Below the pieces are notes generated by a model, which had not been told where the DNA came from, did no database searches, and saw nothing but the letters and a program-made list of their open reading frames with translations. From contig JACGCM010000420.1 in the NCBI GenBank assembly GCA_014058105.1, positions 186,001 to 250,000 on the forward strand: a stretch of DNA of 64,000 nucleotides, read 5' to 3'. The number at the start of each line of letters is the position of its first letter. The first letter of the stretch is position 1. This stretch comes from Kingdonia uniflora. Its lineage: Eukaryota > Streptophyta > Magnoliopsida > Ranunculales > Circaeasteraceae. Shown here one piece after another: positions 35,660-47,602 of the stretch. The position numbers were made by a program, and so were the translations under genes.

Positions 35660-36030
35660 GGTTGAATGCGTACTTATAAAGTATGGATCGAGATCAAATC
35701 AAAATAGTAAGGATGATTGATTGTTTGATGCATACTTCTTAACTATGGATCGAGATCAAGTCAAAATAGTAAGGATGATTGATTGTCTGATGCATACTTG
35801 TTAAATATGGATTGAGATCGAGTCAAAATAGTAAAGATGATTGATTGTCTAATGCATACTTGTTAAGTATGAATCGAGATCAAATCAAAATAGTAAGGAT
35901 GATTGATTGTCTGATGCATACTTGTGAAGTATGGATCGAGATCAAATCAAAATAGTAAGGATGATTGATTGTCTGATGCATACTTGTTAAGTATGGATTG
36001 AGATCAAGTTAAAATAGTAAGGATTAAACT
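35660..36030. repeat. 62-bp tandem repeat, about six copies (Gypsy copy 2)
   Basis: GATGCATACTT starts at 35727, 35789, 35851, 35913 and 35975, an exact 62-bp period, with flanking partial units. Each unit contains a short hairpin (CATACTTGTTAAGTATG). It is the same family as the three-copy 63-bp array of copy 1. Confidence 0.92.
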
Positions 36031-39000
36031 GACAGTAAAATTTGTTTATTTGAATCGATGAAAAATGGTTACAACGTTTCATCTGTAAAACAGCTTCAGT
36101 TGGGCAGTATTCCATGGATATTTGAACTGTATTTCGTCTTCAGTCATCAGCCAGTAAGTTTCACTATCTGTTTTATCGTTGACAATGTATGGCCCATCCC
36201 AATTTTTTGATAACTTTCCTAAATTTTTAGGCCGAGTACTATCTTAGATCCGTCGTAGGATAAGGTCACCAATACCAAATTTCCATTTTCAAACTTTTTT
36301 GTTGTATATTTTTTTCAATGTGTCATGGTATCGTCCCAAGTTCGCGATGGCCTTGTCGCGGGTTTCTTCGATCCAGTTGAGGTTGCAGAAGAGACCGAGT
36401 TTATTGTCTTCATCTCAAATTTTTCTTTGGGTACTTGGTAGCTCAAGGTCTGAAGGTATGACTGCTTCAGTACCAAAGGCCATCACGAACGGAGTGCAGC
36501 CTGTTAAAACTCGAAGAGTGGTTCAATAGGCCCAGAGAACACTGAGTAATTCGTCGACCCACCTTCCTTTCTTGCCGTCGAGACACTTGCGTAAACCTGA
36601 TTTGATGTTTTTGTTGATTATTTTAGCTTGTCTGTTGCCTTGAGGATAGTATGGTGTAGATGTTGATAGCTGGATTTTGTATTTATGGAGGAAAGCAAGT
36701 ACTTTTGCGCTGATGATTTGCTTGCCCTTATCGAAGCGTATCATTTGTGGGTAGCCAAACCTGATGATTATGTGCTCCCAAAGAAACTTGATGACCTCAT
36801 TTTCATCGGTATGGCATAGAGGAACTGTTTCAACCCATTTTGTGAAGTAATCAGTGGCGACTAGGACAAATCTTCGGTTTCCCGATGCTGGATAAACAGG
36901 TCCAATGATGTCGATCCCCCATCTTTTGAATGGCCAGAGGACATTGCTAATATGCAAGTTGAGGGCAGAACTTTTGATGTCTTGAGCTTAGATTTGGCAT
37001 TTGGCATTTGTAGCATTTACACACAAATTCTTCGCAATCCTGCCTCATCTTGGGCCAGTATATTCCTTACGTGAATACGCGTTGGGCTAATAATCTTCCT
37101 GAAACGTGTGCGCCACAGATACCTTCGTGAAGTTCTCTGATTTTTATCTGAGCTTGTGTTTAAGAGATGCATTCGATAAGTGGTCCCCCTCCTGTGATGT
37201 GATATAAGATGTTATCTTGGATTGTGAATCTGGGGCACTTGGCCAAAAGTGATCAGGATTCTTCTTTGTTACTGGAGAGGACGTTGGAGTTGAGGTATGC
37301 ATAGAATGGCCTTCTCCAGTCTTCAGGGTTTTTGTTTTCAGCAATGGTGATCTGTAGTGTTGACAATATATCGATACTAGAATACTCGATAATTTTGATT
37401 TCTAAAGATTTTTGTTCACTGTCTCCCAGCATGGCAACGATGTAAGCTAATGCGTCAGCATGCCAATTTTTTTGTCGAGGTAAGTCAGAGATTGTTGCGT
37501 GTTTAAATTTGTGTATCTTTTCTTTGACCAGGGCTGCATAATTAACCATTTTTCCCGTTGTGCGAAATGTCTTGTTGTAATGATTTACCACGAGTAAAGA
37601 ATCGACGTAGATTGCCAATTCTTCCGCTCCGAGTGTGAGGGCGAGATTTAGACCGTGTAAGATTCCTTCATATTTTGTCTCACTATTGGTGGCATAGAAG
37701 TTTAGTTTGATAGCTTTCTCGATTCGATGATTGGAAGGTGTAACGAGGACGATGTCAATCGGGGACCCTTGTGGTCCAGCTGATCCGTCTGTAAAAAGTC
37801 GCCAACCCGAGATTTTAGACCATGCGTCTGGTTCTGCTATTAAGTCATCTATGAAGATTTTTTCGAGTTCTTCCAAATCGTTGTCTTCGACCGAAAAGTC
37901 TGCCAAAAAGTCAGTTACTGCTTGTCCCTTGACTGATATCTGGTGTTCGAAGAAGATGTCGTATTCGCCAAAGAAAACATACCATTGCTGGATTCTTTGA
38001 GATTTTTTTGTTTTGGAAAGTACCAATTTGAGTTGGTACTTGGTAATGATTTTGATGGGATGAGCTTGAAAATAAAGACAGTTTTTTAGAACTGTAGACT
38101 AATGCGAGTAGCTATTATTTTGTAGTTGTGTATCTTTTTTCAGCAGACATGAGTGTTTTGCTGATGAAGTAGATTGGTTTTTCTACTCCTCCATCTTCTC
38201 GAATAAGGACGGAACTAATTGAGTCTTCCGTCGTGGATAAGTACATTGTCAGTGTTTCGTCATCAACTGGAGTACTCATGATAGGAGGACACCCTAAGTA
38301 TCGTTTAAGATCTTGGAAGGCTAACTCACAGTCAGAAGTCCAAATAATTTCTTTGTACTGCTTCTTTGAAAGAGGGGTGAGATTACCACGAAGGAGGTAA
38401 AGTAGTTTGCATCGATCAGATGACTTTGAGATGAATCTGTGAAGAGCGGCGATCTTGCTTGTAAATTTTTGGACATCTATCTTCGTTCGCGGAGATGGCA
38501 TCGCGATGAGCGCTTTGATTTGCGCAGGATCGATTTCAATCTCTCTTTTGCTGACTATGTGTCCCAGAAATTTACCAGATACAACTCCAAATTGGCATTT
38601 CTCTGGGTTGAGTTTCATCTGGTATTTGCGAAGGATATCGAAGATGGTTTGGAGATTGCAGGAGTGATCTTCGTGTTTCAAGCTTTTGCAAATCATATCG
38701 TCGATGTAGACTTCCATAATTGTGCCAAGATGATCTTTGAACATTTTAGTCACAAGTCTTTGGTAAGTAGCTCCTGTATTTTTTAACCCAAAAGATATTA
38801 CTGTGTAACAGTAGATACCACTTTTGGTAATGAAGGTTGTTTTTTCCTGATAGTCTTCGGCGAGTGAAACTTGGTTGTAGTCGGAGGCTGCATCTATCAT
38901 AGAAAGAAGTTCGTACCCTGCGACGGAGTCGAGAAGTTAAGGAATCAGTGGTACCGGAAAATTATCCTTGGGTGTGAACTTGTTGGGTTCTGTGAAATCA

Positions 39001-39544
39001 ACACAAACCCTTATGTTTCCATTTTTCTTCGGTACTGCTACGATATTATAAACCCACTTCGGATACTTAGCTTCCCGAATAAATCCTACCTGAAGGAGTT
39101 TATCAATCTCTTCGTTCACTGCATCGCGGATGCGGGGAGCTAAATTTCGTCATTTTTAAATGATAGCTTGACTGTCTGGAAGGAGGTTAAGTCGGTGGCA
39201 CGCGATTGATGGATCGATGCCAGGCATTTCTTGGAAAGTCCAGGCAAAGATGTCGATGCTTTTCTTAAGTAGCTGGATCATGACTTCTTTTTCGTCGGTT
39301 GATAGTTTGGAGTCGATAAAGGTGGTACGTCCTGGACCATCGAGTTCAATAGATTCGACCATCTCGGTGTTATGCTACTTGAATGTGGAGGGTGCCTCTT
39401 GTTGTAGTTGTTATGCTTTGAGAAATTTTGTTGTATGAGGGTTGGTTGTGGTATTTTCGCACATACGTGCAACTGCTTGGCTACCTTTGATTTTGTAGAT
39501 TCCGCGATCTGTTGGAAATTGCAATGCTAGATGATAAGTAGAAG

Positions 39545-40376
39545 GTACTGCTTTGATCGAATGTAACTAACTTCGTCCCAAAATTCTCAAATATTTGGAC
39601 TCAGCATCAATGACAAAGAATTTTACGAATGTAGTTTCTGATCCTTCCTGAATTGGCAGAATAATTTCTCCTGTGGCTGATTCTTTCGAACCGTTGAAAC
39701 CAGTGATCGTTGTTGTCGAAGCTTTGACCGAGTCTGTGTGGCCTAGGACTCAAATTGCTCTTCTGAACAATACATCTGTCGCACTTCCTGTATCGACGAG
39801 AAGCGTATGCAGGTAGTCCTGTCCGACTTTGAACATAATAACGAGATGGTCATCATGAGGGTATTTCACGTGGCAGGTATCACAGTCCTCGAAGGTAATA
39901 TGGTAAGGACGCTTCGATTTGCTTAAGCTTGGGAAAAGTTTTGCTGATTTATCTAAGGAGGTACTGCTTTGATCGAATGTCACCAACTTCGTCCCAAAAT
40001 TCCCAAATATTTGGACTCAACATCAATGACAAAGAATTTTACGAATATAGTTTCCGATCCTGCCTGAACTGGCAAAGTAATTTCTCCTGTGGCTGATTCT
40101 TTCAAACCATTGAAGCCGGTGATTGTTATTGTCGAAGCTTTGACCGAGTCTGTGAGGCCTAGGACTCCAATTGCTCTTCTGAATAATATATCTGTCGCGC
40201 TTCCTGTATCGACGTAAAGCATATATGAGTCCTGTCCGACTTTGAGCATAATGACGAGAAGGTCATCATGAGGGTATTTCACGTGGCTGGTGTCACAGTC
40301 CTCGAAGGTAATATGGTAAGGACGCTTCGATTTGCTTGAGTTTGGGAAAAGTTTTGTTGATTTATCTAAGGAGGTC
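39545..40376 (-). repeat. Tandem duplication (416-bp period) of the retropepsin region
   Basis: GTACTGCTTTGATCGAATGT at 39961 recurs, with one or two changes, at 39545, and the whole 416-bp blocks match. Both encode the aspartic protease core with DTGSATD and a following hydrophobic block, plus an upstream KRPYHITFEDCD segment. Copy 1 has one such region. Confidence 0.85.
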
Positions 40377-41489
40377 ATTTTACAACAGGATGTAATCCGA
40401 TCATCTTGTTTTCTTTTCTTCCATTTTTTAATCTCGATCATATACAGGTGGCGAGCTTCCCCCTGGACCTGATTTTGTTTAACCTATTTGTTTTTTGCTT
40501 CATCTTTGAGAAACTTTTGGATGTCGATGACATATTTATGAAGCATTCCAGCTAATAGGATACGATGAAAGATTCGTATGACAGAGTAGCAGTTGTCAAT
40601 TTCGTGACTATGCACATTATGATACTGACATAGAGGTCTGTTGGGGAGATCCGAAATGGTTTGTGGTGCACAATAACACTCATCTCCCTTTATCGTCGAT
40701 AAGATAGTGGAAAGAGTCGTTGTCTTGGTGGTTGTCATTGGTGGCAAAACCGGAACTGGTCTGTCGACTTTACCGTCCCTCCTTCTATTGTTGTCGGTAC
40801 TTCTGTCGCGTTGCTTGGGTGCTTCAGTAGTTACCGATTGTTGGGATGGGAAGTTGTTTCTCGAGAATGGATGGCAGATGAGTTCTTCATATTATCTTTC
40901 TTTGATTATTTTAATTTAATCTAATTATTAACTACATCAATCATTTTTGTGACTGTTCTCGGTTTGTGCAGAGTAAGCTCTTCTCGAACCTTATAGTCAA
41001 TGTGCAAAGCGGAGGTGAATGTTGGAACGACGATTTTAGAGTCTAATTGGATTCGAAGAAGAACAAAGAATAGACAGTGATCTCTCGCTCTTTAGCATGA
41101 GCGTAATTGGATTCGAGAAGACACTGCAACTGGCTAAACGTGGTAATGGAGGCTTCATGGATGGTGTGGAACCATCAGAGTAGCTCTTCCTTTAGGCTCA
41201 TGTTGAATAGCCTGCACAACATGTAGTCAAGTTTGGAATATAATCCAACTGCGGCTTTGAAGTTGCGGCTTTGAAGTGTCGGACATGGGTGAGTGGGTCA
41301 GTGAGCCCAGCATATTAAATGAACTTCGGCATATGAAAATTCTCTGGTATGGGCATGACTTCGAGATGGGGTGAGATGGGGTTTGTCTCGATTCTGTCAA
41401 GCGCAGATCTTTGGCCTGGGACATCGGAGTTTATGGCCTGGATCCTGTTATTTAGGTTGTCTAAGGTAACGAACTGTTGCAGGGGAAAT

Positions 41490-41745
41490 GGCAAAGCTAC
41501 GACTTGTGAAACAAAATTTCCTTATCCTTCTTGTCCCAATCGATCTCTGATTGGTCTTCTTTCGGGTGGTGGGGGAGTCTGATGAAATAAAATTTCTCTG
41601 TCCTTCTGGTCCTAATCGATCTCGGATTGGTCTTCTTTCGGGTGGGGGGAAATGGCAAGGCTGTGACTTGTGAAACAAAATTTCCCTGTCCTTCTGGTCC
41701 CAATCGATCTCTGATTGGTCTTCTTTCGGGTGGTGGGGGAGTCTG
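41490..41745 (-). repeat. Internal tandem repeats in the gag leader of Gypsy copy 2
   Basis: The segment holding GATTGGTCTTCTTTCGGGTG occurs three times (near 41549, 41625 and 41714), and a larger 163-bp block starting GGCAA(A/G)GCT repeats at 41491 and 41654. Copy 1 carries a single related RPIRDRLGPEGQ stretch near 21215. Confidence 0.85.
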
Positions 41746-42185
41746 ATGATGCGTGCATCGACTTCCTTGAGTTGTCGATGCTGAAGATGTCAAACCAAAA
41801 TATCGAGAAGCCCTGTTTGGGTTCCCTGATCTGTATCAAGAAATTCGTAACTCGTCTTCTCTCGATTGATCATCGCGTTGAATTGCCCTTGATTTATGAT
41901 CGCTTCGGGGAAGTGGAGGTGACGTCTGGCGGCCAGCGAGTCGATCTTGTGTCCTTCTCAGTCTTTCCATTTCTTTCTAATGTGTTTGACTCTGTTGATC
42001 CTTCAATCTTTGGATTTTTCTACAGCCGTTTGTTTTTGAAGTTCAACTACAGCACCGTACAGGTCGGCCGTTCCTGGTATTGGATTAATTTCTTGATCTC
42101 TCACGGTACTGGAATGGCTTCTTAGGTTCATGTTTGTCATCGGAAGGTTTTTAGATCAGTGGTGGTAAAGAAAAGTGTGATAATT

Positions 42186-42203
42186 TCCACAGACGACGCC
42201 AAT
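42186..42203 (-). other. Primer binding site of Gypsy copy 2
   Basis: On the minus strand ATTGGCGTCGTCTGTGGA directly follows the LTR terminus CTACA. Confidence 0.7.
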
Positions 42204-42697
42204 TGTAGTGGCGTATTTTCCAAAAGGAGAATCTTTACCAATACTTATTCATAAAGAGAATGCAATAAAAGGCTAAACGAACAAAATTTTACGTGGAAAA
42301 CTCAGTAACAGCTGAGAAAAACTACAACTTCGGGGAGAATTTTGATGTAAAATCCAGTATATTGCTAGTTATTACAAGTTTTTGTGAGTGATAGTAAGAT
42401 TTAAGAAGTAAGGATAGTAAAGTTACGGATTCTGGTCCTTGAACAATCTATTTTCTGCATGTATCTATAGTAGATACATGTAGTTTTAAAGAAAGAAACA
42501 GTCTTCTATTCCAGGGGAAGTGGGCAAACTTTGCGGATCTCTAACAGCTATTTCTTGACCAGGCACAACGGCTACTTTTGGTAGGTCGAGGATTTGAGAT
42601 ATATTCTCGAGTGTTGTCTGTCTTCGATCATGTATGGCTGTCTTTGATTACGCTTTATTGGCTTACTCTTGTCGAATCTAGGGATTATGCTACTACA
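42204..42697 (-). repeat. 5' LTR of Gypsy copy 2
   Basis: 494 bp, homologous to 29659-30143; ends TGTAG...CTACA in plus orientation. Followed by ACTCC, the right target duplication of the nested insertion. Confidence 0.88.
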
Positions 42698-43219
42698 ACT
42701 CCATTACTGGCAATCTCACAGATGTCACAACAAACACCTTACAGTCGCGTCATACACGCAGCAACACCCACAAATCACTATCTCCATTCATCGCCTCCCA
42801 TTTCCAACAACCTCTCACCCTCAAACACCCTTTACAACCTTTTCGACAACATTGCCACCAGAAAACCCACCATAATCACTCCAAATCACAACCAATTTCA
42901 TACAAACCCTAATGTATTATTTCTCTGATTACTTCCACTACAACCTTTTTATATACAATCACTTCCTGCACTCACTTACGTGTCTAAATCTACAAAGGGT
43001 TTTATCACAATCATTCAATATCAAACGATAAACAAAAAACCACTAACCTTGAATTCGTGCTGCCTCGGTATCCCTCTGTTTTGCAGGCTTCGCCCTCTCA
43101 ATTAACACACGTATCTCCTCGTTCCCAATCGTTGACAGTGATTCAAGCGAAGAGCACAACGTATTCGCACTTAATTTTTTTTTTCAGAGTTAGTAAAATA
43201 TGAGCAGTCGCCTACCATG

Positions 43220-43526
43220 GGGCTATTTATAGACCCCATGCGACTGTTCATCGCACCACTTCGCGACCGTTCGAGTACTCGAGCATAACGCATTCTCCGT
43301 CTTTTCTCAAAGTTTTTAATTCTTCGCCTTCTAAAAATGCCAACAAACCCATGCACTGTTGCTCCAAACCTTCTATATCTCTTTGAACATCCTCTGATAT
43401 ATCCATACTCGCTAACGCACAGCCTATTTTATCACAAAGATGGTGTACATTCATTTCCTTATACTTCCAAATATCACCTACAGGAGTACACCTAGCCATT
43501 TTAATTTTATCATTACCTATACACAT
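43220..43526 (-). CDS. Antisense accessory ORF 3 of Gypsy copy 1 (intact)
   Basis: Open from 43526. The Met shared with copy 2 is the one before ARCTPVGDIWKYK, nine residues in. The protein is small, charged and cysteine-containing (LCDKIGCALASMDISEDVQR, QQCMGLLAFLEGEE) and reads through to the Lys codon overlapping the TATA box at 43223-43232, after EYSNGREVVR. No known domain. It is the better preserved of the two copies and conserves about half its residues with copy 2. Confidence 0.5.
43223..43232 (-). promoter_or_regulatory. Antisense TATA box 2 of Gypsy copy 1
   Basis: CTATAAATAG on the minus strand, equivalent to 32051-32060 in copy 2. Confidence 0.55.
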
Positions 43527-44576
43527 TTACCTTATTTACAATTCTCCTATATTCTCGGGAAGATCTTCAACATAAAATTTAAATTTCAAATTTTATTAGA
43601 CAAATCAATTACCAAAGTTCGACAAATCAATTGTTCTCATACCCATGCAACATTGTATCAGTAAATTTCATTCATTAACACAAGTCAAATTATATTCAAG
43701 AAATTTTAACTCATACACATCGACAACAAATATATTCATTTCTTTCAGACAACACCTTACACATATACTCATTAATTACATTTCAACACTCATTTAACTC
43801 CTCAAACTCTTCGACCAGCCAACACATCTTCTTTCTTCACAAACTCCTTGGCTCGATTGCTTATCTTGCCGACGCATTCAGAAGGACTCAAAAATTACAA
43901 GTTAAGATGGAATTCATACTCCTCTTTTGCCTCCTTCACCTCTACTTCACTCAGCTCATCATATTTGGGCTCCACTATCACCAATACCTGCCCATTTACA
44001 ACTCTTACAAAAATACATGTTCAGTAACTCCCAATACTTCACAAGCACACGATTTCATCGTTCATCCTCCCGAACTTGTGCTCTCGTCCTCACCATCTCC
44101 ATTCCCACAAATAACCACAGTTTAAACATGATATTTATATACACAGCAAACACGACCAGTCAAATCAATCATTCAATTCACGTTGGAACTCTACACTTTC
44201 AAAGTCAAATCCAACATCCTAGGTAACCGTTTCTGGCCCTACACAGTCAACAAACTACAATCCGAGATCTATTCAACTCGAGATTCATATACATTCAGCA
44301 CAATCTACCTTGACGTCAAATAATTCGATTACTTATATATTTTAACTTCGAGATCACAAACCACAAACACAATACAAAACAAAAAAACAATTATTCATTA
44401 CGCCACTCAGTTACATTTTACATTGGACAATTCAATCCTTCGATTACATTACATCAGGCTACGTTTACATTTTATTATTCGACATGAAGGACTCAATGAT
44501 ATGTGTTTTTTTTAACCAAAATCTAACATTTCCTCCAGCGAAAAGGGCAATGATATCCTAAGAAACTCAATGAATC

Positions 44577-44990
44577 TCAGGTCAGGGAACTTCTAAACAG
44601 AGCTGTCTGTGCGGAAAAGCAGCAATAGAAAATTGTAAGAAATTCTTTGGGTCGACAAGATCCACAGGACGCCAAACCAGCCTTCGCATCATCATCTTCA
44701 ATATGGGCAGTAACCACTTCTCCGAACATTTGATGAACTCTAAAACCTTCTGCAACAACAACTGACACTAGTTCCAATGGATACACCACGTGTTAACACT
44801 TTTTACCTCCACCTCCCTCAATTCTCCCAACCATCATAACCACCGATTCAAGATTAAACATCAACAGAGACTTACCACCAAACTTTACCTTTGTATCATT
44901 GTCATAATTATCGTTTGCACCCTCCAGCCACTTGCTACGCCACGCCTGGGGTGACATCTTTACCATCACGACTTTCAAACCATCAGCCAT
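44577..44990 (-). pseudogene. Antisense accessory ORF 1 of Gypsy copy 1, one stop
   Basis: Starts MADGLKVVMVKMSPQAWRSK and runs 65 codons to a stop after GGGGKKC (44793). The frame then continues from 44789 to a common end (GSCRPKEFLTIF...LFRSSLT), equivalent to the end seen in copy 2. A TATA box (45013-45024, minus) lies 23 bp upstream. Function unknown. Confidence 0.45.
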
Positions 44991-45012
44991 CGAACAAATC
45001 CTTCATTCACCG

Positions 45013-45024
45013 TCTATTTATAAC
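45013..45024 (-). promoter_or_regulatory. Antisense TATA box 1 of Gypsy copy 1
   Basis: TATAAATAGACG on the minus strand, identical to the element at 30330-30341 in copy 2. Confidence 0.55.
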
Positions 45025-45209
45025 CTCACCTTCTAGTTGCACAGTCTAATGTTCCGCATTAAATGCTCATCGGGAAAAACGTGACCAAATTTATTTGATT
45101 TTGGTCTCGAAAATGACAGCATGGAAACCTGTGAGACATTTGACAAACTCTTCAGCTTCGAATTTCTTCTCGACACAATAACAAGTAATTATGTCGAGAA
45201 TGAGGTGAT

Positions 45210-45673
45210 TGCAATAGCATATTTCTCAGGTTCGACTAGCATAACATATTCAAAGACAGCCCAGCATTCGAAAAGATGTCACGTCTACAATCACAAGTTC
45301 TCGACCTACTAAAAGTAGTTGTTGTGCATGGTCAAAGAGAACAGTTGGAAATCCGCAAAATTCGCCCACTACCCCCAAAATAGGAAACTGTTATTCTTTT
45401 TGTAAACTGCTTGTATCTACTATAAATATAGGCAGATAATAGGTTATTCAGATCCACAACTTTACTATTCATTCTTCATTATTGTACTGTCACACAACAA
45501 ACTGTAATAACTAACAACCTATTAGATTTTAGATCAAAATCCTCCTCGAGGTCGTGATTTTTTCAGTATTTACTTAGTTTTCACGTAAAATCTTACTCGT
45601 TTAAGTTTATTATTGTACCATCTTTATTAAAAGTATTGGCGAAGATTATCCTCCCAGAAAACACGCAATTACA
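45210..45673 (+). repeat. 3' LTR of Gypsy copy 1
   Basis: Begins TGCAATAGCATATTTCTC, ends CGCAATTACA, followed by the target duplication AGAGT (45674-45678). It retains a TATA box (TATAAATATA at 45421). Confidence 0.88.
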
Positions 45674-45678
45674 AGAGT

Positions 45679-47602
45679 GTCATAGACAAAAGCTACTTTT
45701 CCAGGCCAACCTCAAAGACTTTCAACGAATAAAACTTCACTGAATCTATATATGCTTGAGAACAAAATACATTCTATAATCTATGTTGATCTGCAAATAC
45801 AAACTAAGTGAAAGAACAATAACATAAGAAATTGTTGTTGTGTGTGGCAGCAAGAGCAGATGTATCTAATGAGAAGGTAAAGGAAGATACAACTTCAGAT
45901 AGTCAGAAGGCTAAGGGGGTTATAAAGATAGAAAAGAACGGGTAACTTGCTAGAGAAATGGCAATATTCTTCCCCCACCTAATTTTGTGTCCTGAAGTTT
46001 TCTTCTGACATGTGGGTCTATTTTTGTATTGTTCGTTTTGGTTCTATTATGGCATGTTGGTTTACTTTATTTAATTAGATGTCCATGTGGCTTTACGTCC
46101 CAGGTGTTAGGCTCATCCCTCTCCTAAGCTAGTTGATATTTTTTTTATTTACTTTATTAGGGGATCCCAAGCCCAGCTTAACTTTCACCAAAAAAAAACT
46201 ACATTTGGTAATAAAGAAAGAGTTTTAATTCGTCACAACGTTTTGATTTAATGCCCCAACCCTCAAATCCTAGTTTCACCCGTGTAGCAGAGAGTTCATT
46301 TTGGAAGGTATTGGTGACTCTCTTAAGCCAAGGAAGAATTTGATAAAAGAATTTTATAATTGCTATTACAACAACTAAAGATTTAAACACTGTGTTTAGC
46401 TTTTTGATATACGATGACTCTGAAGTGTCTCATTGTGCTTTCATAAAAAAAGCCTTGCAAAACCTTAGAGATAACTCATGATGGAGCATCAAAAATACAA
46501 AAATTGAAACTACGAAAATTGATTAAGTGCCCAAGCTCTTATGAGAACAATGTGCGAATACGAAAGGAATTAGAAAATTAAGAGAGATTGAGAAGAAGAG
46601 ATTGTGGAGAATTAGAAGACTCATATGGAGATCTTACCTATAAATAGAGATCCCAATTACCAATCTATACTACGTCTCTAAACCAACCGGGTCGTCCAAA
46701 ACCGCTTTAGCCAAGAGTCAACCCTACTGATGTGGGTTGAAACCACCAAATTGTGGGTCGAAACATAGTGCCAAGTGGTTTAGAACCAGCTCGACCCTAT
46801 TGTTGTTGATGCTCTGTGAGCGTCCTTGTGAGCGTCCTTGTGAGCGTCCTCAGAGGCAGCGGACGATGATTGCCTCATCAGGGTGATCATGAACAAGATT
46901 AACGTATTGCGCACGAAGTGGACTAACGACAAAAAAATATGTTGTCCTAAAACCAAAATCCTCTCTCTCTCCTAAAACCCCAAAATCATCTCTCTCTCCT
47001 AAAACCCTAAAATCTTCTCTCTCTCTCTCTCCTAAAATCCTTTTTCCCTCAAAGTTTATTGAATCTCTCTCCTAAAATCCTTAAATCCTCCTATCCTAAA
47101 ACCCCAAAATCATATTTCCCTCAAAGTTTGTCGAATCTCTCTCTCCCAAAACCCTAATTCCCTAAATCTCAACCCTAATTTTCTCAAATGAACATAAACA
47201 ACTTAGTTACTGCAAATGGCAACATCGTGGCAATATTGGGTAGTTTGTGGTGTTGGCATCAATGGTTACCGTATATATAGGGAAAGAACTTCCAACAGGA
47301 TGTCACCCAAGTCTTTTGGTGTAATAATTTACATTGTCCATCTTCTTCATGATGATGATGTTAATTCTGTATGTAATTTGTTAGTGGTGGCTAAGATAAT
47401 CAACAGGTTTTTCGGGCTGAAATGAACCAAATACAAGATCTTTCGATTGCTTATCTACCATGTTGTGTTGTGGCATACGAGCTCCCTTTTCTATTTCCAA
47501 GGGCACCACATAGTTTTATCCAAAGAAGAATCCCCAAGTTCTCGCGCCAGAACATCTAAACCCTCCTTAAGGAGAAATACAGGAGGTGGTGCACAAGAAG
47601 AT
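45679..47602. other. Spacer with a probable non-LTR tail and CT-rich leader
   Basis: Around 45840-46198 the sequence ends GGGATCCCAAGCCCAGC...TTTCACC plus a nine-base A-run (46190-46198), the shape of a LINE/SINE 3' end; no domain is legible upstream. At 46940-47180 there are repeated CTCTCTCTCCTAAAACCC motifs, the likely 5'UTR of the F-box gene. No other gene recognised. Confidence 0.45.
46816..46851. repeat. 12-bp tandem repeat, three perfect copies
   Basis: TGTGAGCGTCCT three times in a row, flanked by CTC and CAGAG. Confidence 0.9.

Larger units (their letters stand above)
36079..42131 (-). pseudogene. gag-pol of Gypsy copy 2, partly preserved
   Basis: Gag begins at the Met at 42131. 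Its leader is internally repeated (41490-41745) and its core lies near 41400-40480. Protease is duplicated (40441-39545, DTGSA in both copies). Reverse transcriptase runs 39119-38400 with an intact YIDD box. RNase H runs 38026-37400 with TDGS, an SETKYEG block and DSLLVVNHY, all plausible catalytic positions. Integrase runs about 37100-36150 (ATDYFTKWVET); the second Asp block reads RFDKGKQ, and the third catalytic residue appears as Lys (NRQAKIINK) instead of Glu. The frame ends TEDEIQFKYPW with TGA at 36079. Stops between segments make it non-autonomous as read. Confidence 0.88.
29659..42697 (-). mobile_element. Ty3/Gypsy retrotransposon copy 2, complete, nested in copy 1
   Basis: 13,039 bp, minus-oriented: 5' LTR 42697-42204, primer site, gag-pol 42131-36079, tandem repeat, antisense gene region (plus strand), 3' LTR 30143-29659. 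LTR termini are TGTAG...CTACA. Flanks are GCTCC (left) and ACTCC (right), a 5-bp duplication with one transition. Same family as copy 1, with clearly diverged LTRs, so the insertion is not recent. More of its reading frame survives than in copy 1, but it still has stops and domain duplications. Confidence 0.88.
42703..45209 (+). mobile_element. Gypsy copy 1, 3' portion resumed after the nested insertion
   Basis: Contains the minus-strand counterparts of the small antisense ORFs of copy 2 in the same order and ends at the 3' LTR. A weak purine tract (GAGAATGAGGTGA) precedes the LTR as the likely polypurine tract. The first 300 bp correspond to the antisense-gene intron. Confidence 0.82.

Noticed and set aside
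41497..41839. Several overlapping 70-100 codon frames rich in Arg/Pro/Thr
   Set aside because: All are frames of the tandemly repeated gag leader of Gypsy copy 2, not separate genes.
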